Assembly (NCBI GenBank): GCA_041394705.1 | Contig: JAWKHS010000013.1 | Coordinates: 124,001 to 188,000, forward strand | Length of the DNA stretch: 64,000 bases | Direction of reading: 5' to 3' | Source of the DNA: Vicinamibacterales bacterium | GTDB lineage: Bacteria > Acidobacteriota > Vicinamibacteria > Vicinamibacterales > UBA2999 | Shown: piece after piece, positions 59,454 through 64,000 of the stretch | Numbering within the stretch: the stretch's first letter is position 1 | Layout of the letters: the number at the start of each line of letters is the position of its first letter | The notes under the pieces: model-generated | The model's database searches: none | What the model was told of the DNA's origin: nothing | Seen by the model: the letters and a program-made list of their open reading frames with translations, nothing else | Translations under genes and position numbers: made by a program

Positions 59454-59478
59454 GCGCCAGCTCGTTCCCGCTGCGCCG

Positions 59479-60435
59479 CTACGAGGGCGGCGGGTGCGCC
59501 GTGAGGAACGGCACGGCCTCGTTGATCGTCAGGTCGGCCTTGCCGAACGTGTCCGTGTAGGTCGCGCCAGGAATCGTCTTCAGCGTGACCTGGGTGCCCT
59601 GGAGCTTGCCCTCGTAGGCCTTCACGTTCTCCATGGCCGACGTGTCGCCCGCGCCGATGAGCCACAGGGTGGGCGCCTTGATCTCCGCCGGCTCGAGCGG
59701 CGGGTAGTCCAGCATCGCGCCGAGCGCCATCGCGGACACGGCCACGCCGTTGTCCCAGGCCGCGCGGTCGCTGGCCGACATCTTCGCCAGGTCCAGCGTG
59801 CCGGCCGCCTGCGCGTCCACCATCGGCTGCCACTTGGCCCGCATCCCGGTCACGGCGTCCTTGATGATGCCGCTCAGCGGCGGACCGAAGTCGGCGCTGA
59901 CGAGCACGGCCGAGACCACGCGGTCCGACCGGGCGGCGATGTAGCGGGCGATGGTAGCGCCGTGCCCGAAGCCCCAGAGGTGGAACTTCGTCGCGCCGGC
60001 GGCATCGGCCACCGCGAGCACGTCCGCGATCATCTTGTCGAGCCCGTAGTCGGCCAGGGTCTTGGGCTTGTCGCTGTCGCCGGTGCCGCGCTCGTCGGGC
60101 GTGATGAGCGTGAACCTGTCCTTCAGCTTGGTGACGTACTCCCGGTCGGCCCAGCCCCGGGCGGTGTAGCCGCCGCCGTGCAGCATGATCAGGAACGGCC
60201 CGGTGCCGGTCATGTCATAGGCGATCTTGGTGCCGTCGGGCGACGTGGCCATCTTGCGGGCCGGAGCGGCGGCAGAGGCGGCCGCGGCGCCGGCGGCGGC
60301 CGCGGGAGCGGTCGGGGTGGTCGGTTGCGAACTGCCCGAGGGCCTGGACGTGGCGCACGCGCTCGCGGTGAGCGCGAGGGTGATGCTGACGACGATCTTC
60401 AGGCGACGGGCGGTCGCGACATCGTGGCGTGTCAT
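59479..60435 (-). CDS. Alpha/beta-hydrolase-fold lipoprotein lacking the nucleophilic serine
   Basis: A 318-residue protein with GGAGG before the ATG and a lipoprotein signal (VVSITLALTASAC). After an Ala/Pro/Ser-rich linker comes an alpha/beta-hydrolase domain with LIMLHGGGYTARGWADREYV (oxyanion region), TLITPDERGTGDSDKPKTLA and the nucleophile elbow LWGFGHGATIARYIAARSDR. In this family the elbow should be G-x-S-x-G. Here residue 157 is Gly, so the catalytic serine is missing. An Asp (IGAGDTS) and a possible His at the C-terminus remain. It is probably non-catalytic or uses another mechanism, unless the codon is a sequence error. Confidence 0.8.
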   Translation of the reverse strand: MTRHDVATARRLKIVVSITLALTASACATSRPSGSSQPTTPTAPAAAAGAAAASAAAPARKMATSPDGTKIAYDMTGTGPFLIMLHGGGYTARGWADREYVTKLKDRFTLITPDERGTGDSDKPKTLADYGLDKMIADVLAVADAAGATKFHLWGFGHGATIARYIAARSDRVVSAVLVSADFGPPLSGIIKDAVTGMRAKWQPMVDAQAAGTLDLAKMSASDRAAWDNGVAVSAMALGAMLDYPPLEPAEIKAPTLWLIGAGDTSAMENVKAYEGKLQGTQVTLKTIPGATYTDTFGKADLTINEAVPFLTAHPPPS

Positions 60436-60544
60436 GTCGTGCCTCCGTGCAATCGTCCCGAATTGTGAGGGCGCGGCGCGGGTTTGGCAAGGGGCACGCG
60501 CGGGCGGCGCGGACGAGGTCGCGCGCCGGGCCCTGGAATCCGGC

Positions 60545-63250
60545 CTACGACGCGCGCAGCGCCGCGAGAGGATCGAGGCGCAGCGCGCGAGCCACGGGCA
60601 CCAGGGCGGCCACGACGCCGACGGCGGCCACGCCGAACCCGGCGGCCACGAAACTCCAGGCGTCGAGCGGCGACACGCCGTAGAGCTGCGCCCCCAGCGA
60701 CCCGGCGATCGCGGCGGCGGCCAGCAGCCCCAGCGCCGTGCCGGCGGCGACGCTCGTGGCGGCCTGCGCCGCGACGAGGGCCGCGATCTCCCGCGGCGAG
60801 GCGCCGAGGGCCGTGCGCACGCCGATCTCGCGCGTGCGCCGCGTGGTCGCGTGCGCCAGCACGCCGAACAGGCCGGTGCCCGCCACGACCAGGGCGACGG
60901 CGGCGAGCCCTGCGAGCACGGCGGCGTACAGGCGCGGCATGGCGAGGGCGGCCGCCAGGCGATCGTCCATGGCCGCGATGGCGTCGACCACGACCGACGG
61001 ATCGGCCGCGCGGGCCGCCGCACGCAGCGCAGGGACCGCCGTCGCGGGGTCGTCGACCGTGCGCACGACGGCGAGCACCTCGGGCATGGCGTCGGTCCAC
61101 TGGGCGAACGGAAAGTAGAGCTCTGGCACCGGCGGATCGTAGAGACCGGCCGTGTCGGACGGCGCCGCGGAGAACCCGCCCTGGCGCACGTTGTCCACCA
61201 CGCCGACCACCTCCCACTCCTCGTGCCCGTTGACGCCCAGCGCCATCCGGCGTCCCACGCCGGTGCCGCCGAGATACTGCGTGGCGAACGCCTGGTTCAC
61301 GACCACCACGGGCGGTGACTGCGGCGTGTCGGTGTCCGCCACGTGGCGGCCCGAGCGCAGCCGCAGACCGAGCGCCGCCGCGTAGTCCGCCGTCACGGCC
61401 CGCACGGCCGTCTGGACGTCGATCGTGCGGGCCGGATCGAGCGGTGACGGCATCGTGATGCCGCGAAACCCGCCCGACGCGACGAGCGGCAGCGCCGTGC
61501 CCAGGCCGGCGTGGGTCACGCCCGGCGCCCCCGCCAGCGCTTCGTGGAGCGTCCTCGCGAACGCGGCCCGGCGCTCGGCGGAGACGTCGGCCGGCAGCAC
61601 GAGCCGCGCCGTGAGCACGTGGCGCGGATCGTAGCCGCGGTCCGCGGCGAAGAGATGCGCCGCGCTTCGGGCGAGCAGGGCGGTGACGACGAGCAGCACG
61701 CAGGCGATGGCGACCTGCGCCGTCATCAGCGCGGCGCGGAGACGGGACGCCAGTGTCCTGGCCGAGCCGCCCACGGGGGCCAGGCTGTCTTCGCCGAGCA
61801 CCGCGACGATCCGGTCGCGCGACGCGACCCACGCCGGGACGAGCCCGCACGCCATGCTGGCGAGACCGGTGACGAGGGAGGCCAGCGTCGCGACCCGCCA
61901 GTCGAGGCGGATGTCCACCAGCCGGGGAAAGTCGTCGGGCAGCCACCGGGGCAGGACCGTGTGCACGGCCGCCGCCAGGGCCAGCCCCGCCGCGGTGCCG
62001 ACCGCGCCCATCCACACGCTCTCGACCATCCACTGTCGCGCCAGCCGTGAGGCGCTGGCGCCAAGGGCGGCGCGGACCGCCGATTCGCGGCGCCGCTCGG
62101 CCGCGCGCGCGAGCTGGACGTTGGCCGTACTGGCCACGGCGGCGACGAAGAGCAGGCCCACACCGGCCAGGAGCAGCAGGAGGCCGGGACGGACCTCGCG
62201 CGTCAGCACGTCCCTGGCGGGCTCGGCGGCGATGGCCGCCTCGCCGTCGGCGCCGAACAACGCAAGGCCGGCCTGCCGCAGGTCCGGGGCGTGGCGGACC
62301 CTGGCGGTCGCCTCGGCGGCGGCCTGCGCCGGCGCGACGCCGGGGCGCAGACGCGCCATGGCCGCGAAGATCATCACGCGGCGCACCCCGCCCTCGCCGG
62401 GCACGGGCGGCACGTGCAGGGGCGTCCAGGCCTGCGCACGGTGATCCGGCACGGCGAAGGTCCCGGGCATGACGCCGACGACGGTGCGCGGCTGTCCGTC
62501 GAGGCGGACCTGGCGTCCGATCACGTCGGCCCGTCCGCCGAACGCTCGCTGCCAGAGCCCGTGCGACAGGAGCAGCGTGGGCACGGCCCCCGGCAGGGCA
62601 TCGGCGTCGACGAAGCCGCGCCCCAGCGCGGGGCGGGCGGCGAGCACCGTGAGCAGCGACGGCGTGATGGCGCTGACGGGCACACGATCCGCCTCGGCGC
62701 CGTCGATGGCCAGCGTGCGCGGGCCGCCCTGGAACCATCCGCCGATCTCGTCCACCGTCCGGTGGTCGGAGCGCCACGCCAGGTAGGCGGCGTTGGTCAG
62801 GGTCCACGGCACGCGTCCGCGCTGGCCCCCACGCGTCTCCTCCAGCCGAACGAGCCGGTCGGGCTCGGTCCACGGCAGCGGCCTGAACACGACGCCGTAG
62901 ACGAGGCTGAAGAGCGTGGTCGTGGCGCCCACCGCGAACGCCATCAGCACGACCGCGAACAGCGTGGACTGCGGACGGCGCAGCGCCAGACGCACCGTGG
63001 CGGCGAGGTCCTGGCGAGCGTCGTCGAGCGCGGGCACGGACCGCGTGTCGCGGTGCAGGCCGCGCGTCCCCTCGACGCTGCCGAACCTGCGCCGCGCCTC
63101 GAGGCGGGCCTCGTGCGCCGTCAGGCCCCGCGCCTCGAGGTCGTCGGCGAGGAGCGCCAGGTGCGCGTCGATCTCCCGCCGCAGCTCGTCCTCGGCGCGG
63201 CCAGGGGCCGCGGCGTTCAGGAGGCGCTGCCACCATCGACGGACGGCCAT
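60545..63250 (-). CDS. ABC transporter permease of the MacB/FtsX type with N-terminal PadR-permease domain (ADOP family)
   Basis: A 901-residue membrane protein. The N-terminal segment (MAVRRWWQRLLNAAAPGRAE, then EIDAHLALLADDLEARGLT) is the short domain that marks the Acidobacteriota-type ADOP permeases. Two MacB-type periplasmic loops and eight membrane segments follow (first LFAVVLMAFAVGATTTLFSL; last set near the C-terminus, FVAAGFGVAAVGVVAALVPV). Its ATG overlaps the PadR stop by one base (TGATG). No ATPase gene is in the window. Members are thought to export peptides, lipids or antibiotics, but substrates are unknown. Confidence 0.88.
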   Translation of the reverse strand: MAVRRWWQRLLNAAAPGRAEDELRREIDAHLALLADDLEARGLTAHEARLEARRRFGSVEGTRGLHRDTRSVPALDDARQDLAATVRLALRRPQSTLFAVVLMAFAVGATTTLFSLVYGVVFRPLPWTEPDRLVRLEETRGGQRGRVPWTLTNAAYLAWRSDHRTVDEIGGWFQGGPRTLAIDGAEADRVPVSAITPSLLTVLAARPALGRGFVDADALPGAVPTLLLSHGLWQRAFGGRADVIGRQVRLDGQPRTVVGVMPGTFAVPDHRAQAWTPLHVPPVPGEGGVRRVMIFAAMARLRPGVAPAQAAAEATARVRHAPDLRQAGLALFGADGEAAIAAEPARDVLTREVRPGLLLLLAGVGLLFVAAVASTANVQLARAAERRRESAVRAALGASASRLARQWMVESVWMGAVGTAAGLALAAAVHTVLPRWLPDDFPRLVDIRLDWRVATLASLVTGLASMACGLVPAWVASRDRIVAVLGEDSLAPVGGSARTLASRLRAALMTAQVAIACVLLVVTALLARSAAHLFAADRGYDPRHVLTARLVLPADVSAERRAAFARTLHEALAGAPGVTHAGLGTALPLVASGGFRGITMPSPLDPARTIDVQTAVRAVTADYAAALGLRLRSGRHVADTDTPQSPPVVVVNQAFATQYLGGTGVGRRMALGVNGHEEWEVVGVVDNVRQGGFSAAPSDTAGLYDPPVPELYFPFAQWTDAMPEVLAVVRTVDDPATAVPALRAAARAADPSVVVDAIAAMDDRLAAALAMPRLYAAVLAGLAAVALVVAGTGLFGVLAHATTRRTREIGVRTALGASPREIAALVAAQAATSVAAGTALGLLAAAAIAGSLGAQLYGVSPLDAWSFVAAGFGVAAVGVVAALVPVARALRLDPLAALRAS

Positions 63251-63597
63251 CAGCCCTCCTGCGGCAGCAGGCGCTCGACCAGGCCCGACAGCCGGCGCCA
63301 GCGCCCGGTCTGGACGTCGAGGGCGCGGCGGCCCGCTTTCGTGATCGCGTAGTACTTCGCGTCGCGGTTGCTCTCGGTGCGCTGCCAGGCCCCGCGGATC
63401 CATCCCTTCTGCTCGAGCCGCACGAGCGCGGGATAGAGCGTGCCCTGGTTGAGCGGGAACGGATGCGCCGCCACCTGCTCGAGACGGGCCGCCAGGCCGT
63501 AGGCGTGCAGCGGGCCCATGGTGGCCAGGGCGCTGAGGACGATGAGGTCCAGCGTGCCCTGGAAGACCTCGACGCGCGAGATTCGTTCACTGGCCAT
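63250..63597 (-). CDS. PadR-family transcriptional regulator
   Basis: A 115-residue winged-helix repressor: VEVFQGTLDLIVLSALATMG, then LHAYGLAARLEQVAAHPFPL, NQGTLYPALVRLEQKGWIRG and YYAITKAGRRALD. This is a standard PadR domain with the short C-terminal dimerisation helix. It is translationally coupled to the ADOP permease gene, the usual arrangement in which the regulator represses the transporter until its inducer binds. A palindrome about 20 bp upstream is a likely operator. Confidence 0.92.
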   Translation of the reverse strand: MASERISRVEVFQGTLDLIVLSALATMGPLHAYGLAARLEQVAAHPFPLNQGTLYPALVRLEQKGWIRGAWQRTESNRDAKYYAITKAGRRALDVQTGRWRRLSGLVERLLPQEG

Positions 63598-63617
63598 GCC
63601 AGTGGAGGCTCGCACAT

Positions 63618-63640
63618 CTCCACTTGGGGATCAAGTGGAG
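63618..63640. promoter_or_regulatory. Palindromic operator candidate upstream of padR
   Basis: Two perfect 9-base arms, CTCCACTTG and CAAGTGGAG, are separated by 5 bp. The site ends about 20 bp upstream of the padR start codon, and PadR proteins commonly bind such dyads to repress their own operon. A further half-site, CAGTGGAG, lies closer to the gene (63600-63607). Confidence 0.6.
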
Positions 63641-63707
63641 GAGCGCCCGGGCCGGTGTCGATTCGCGCCGCGGCTCGTCCCACGGCCGGCGCCCGGCGCG
63701 GCGTCGG

Positions 63708-64000
63708 TCAGGCGATGGTGACGCCGTCGGGGAAGGCGTGGCGGCCGTCGGGGCCGAGCGGCAGGCGGGTCACGCCGCGGACGGCGTCGAGCGGCAGATC
63801 GCCATAGAGGTGCGGGAAGAGCGCGCCCCCGCGCGACGGCTCCCACCGGAGCGCCGGGCCGAGCGCCGACGGCGACACGGCGACCAGCACGAGGTCCGGC
63901 ACACCGGCGAAGTGGCGGGCGGCCGTCTCGGACACCTGCGCCGCCGTGGAGAAGTGGATGAACCCGTCGGCCACGTCCACGGCCGAGCCGGTGAAGCGTC
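63708..64000 (-). CDS. DUF952 protein, 5' end outside the window
   Basis: The C-terminal 97 residues or so of a DUF952 protein are present: ADGFIHFSTAAQVSETAARH, then PDLVLVAVSPSALGPALRWE and SRGGALFPHLYGDLPLDAVR. The frame is open to the window edge (reading FTGSAVDVADG), so the true start lies beyond 64000. The fold is like that of the ADP-ribosyl-cleaving or glutathione-transferase-like DUF952 group; function is unknown. Confidence 0.75.
   Translation of the reverse strand, partial: RFTGSAVDVADGFIHFSTAAQVSETAARHFAGVPDLVLVAVSPSALGPALRWEPSRGGALFPHLYGDLPLDAVRGVTRLPLGPDGRHAFPDGVTIA

Overview
The window is very high in G+C, compactly coded, and has no rRNA or tRNA that I can recognise. Its gene content fits an environmental Acidobacteriota, probably class Vicinamibacteria. 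It has a PadR regulator coupled to a large MacB/FtsX-type ABC permease carrying an N-terminal PadR-permease domain. It also has VPS10/BNR propellers, S9 peptidases, TAT-exported molybdenum hydroxylases, DUF952, DUF2200 and DUF2853 genes, and short GC-rich intergenic repeats. The taxonomy is an inference from gene families, not from a marker gene.

Layout. 1-9.4 kb: a secreted Asp-box propeller with the start of its downstream partner (minus), a cyanophycinase-like S51 peptidase coupled to a metallo-beta-lactamase-fold hydrolase, and a three-subunit TAT-exported molybdenum aldehyde oxidoreductase resembling E. coli PaoABC, followed by a small exported protein. 9.5-16 kb: mostly minus-strand small genes (a five-domain S1 RNA-binding protein, HXXEE, DUF1801, DUF2938, DUF2200, DUF3592 and DUF2019 proteins and a nonsense-interrupted membrane gene).

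16.0-37.5 kb is the striking part: a chromosomal (sedentary) integron. The integron integrase IntI (36535-37512, minus) is followed at its 3' end by a candidate attI and then by 29 gene cassettes, each delimited by an attC site. The asymmetry of the attC arms and the orientation of most cassette genes show that the array runs leftwards. The integrase therefore points in the same direction as its cassettes, the 'reverse' arrangement known from a few phyla, and attI lies at the 3' end of intI. Cassettes encode toxin-antitoxin modules (MazEF-like, Phd/Doc-like, two HigBA/RelE-like), a FRG-domain protein, a VRR-NUC-like nuclease, a DUF4160/DUF2442 pair, membrane and secreted proteins of unknown function, and a small protein ending in an SSB-like DDDIPF tail. 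A roughly 275-bp cassette without a convincing ORF is present five times. An IS256-family element splits one attC with an 8-bp target duplication. Two IS30-family copies sit at exactly the same distance from two attC sites. Several cassette genes carry single frameshifts, which are either real decay or uncorrected sequencing errors.

37.7-64 kb is ordinary chromosome: an SMP-30-like propeller, an AraC regulator with a GyrI-like domain, an S9 peptidase, a PAP2/TolC/adaptor/RND efflux operon, an octaheme cytochrome, a cyclophilin, a 5'-nucleotidase-like phosphoesterase, HtrA protease, an OmpR-type two-component system, DUF2853, a haem-tagged alpha/alpha-toroid protein, a class IV aminotransferase, an alpha/beta hydrolase lacking its catalytic serine, and the PadR/ABC permease pair. 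The window ends inside a DUF952 gene.
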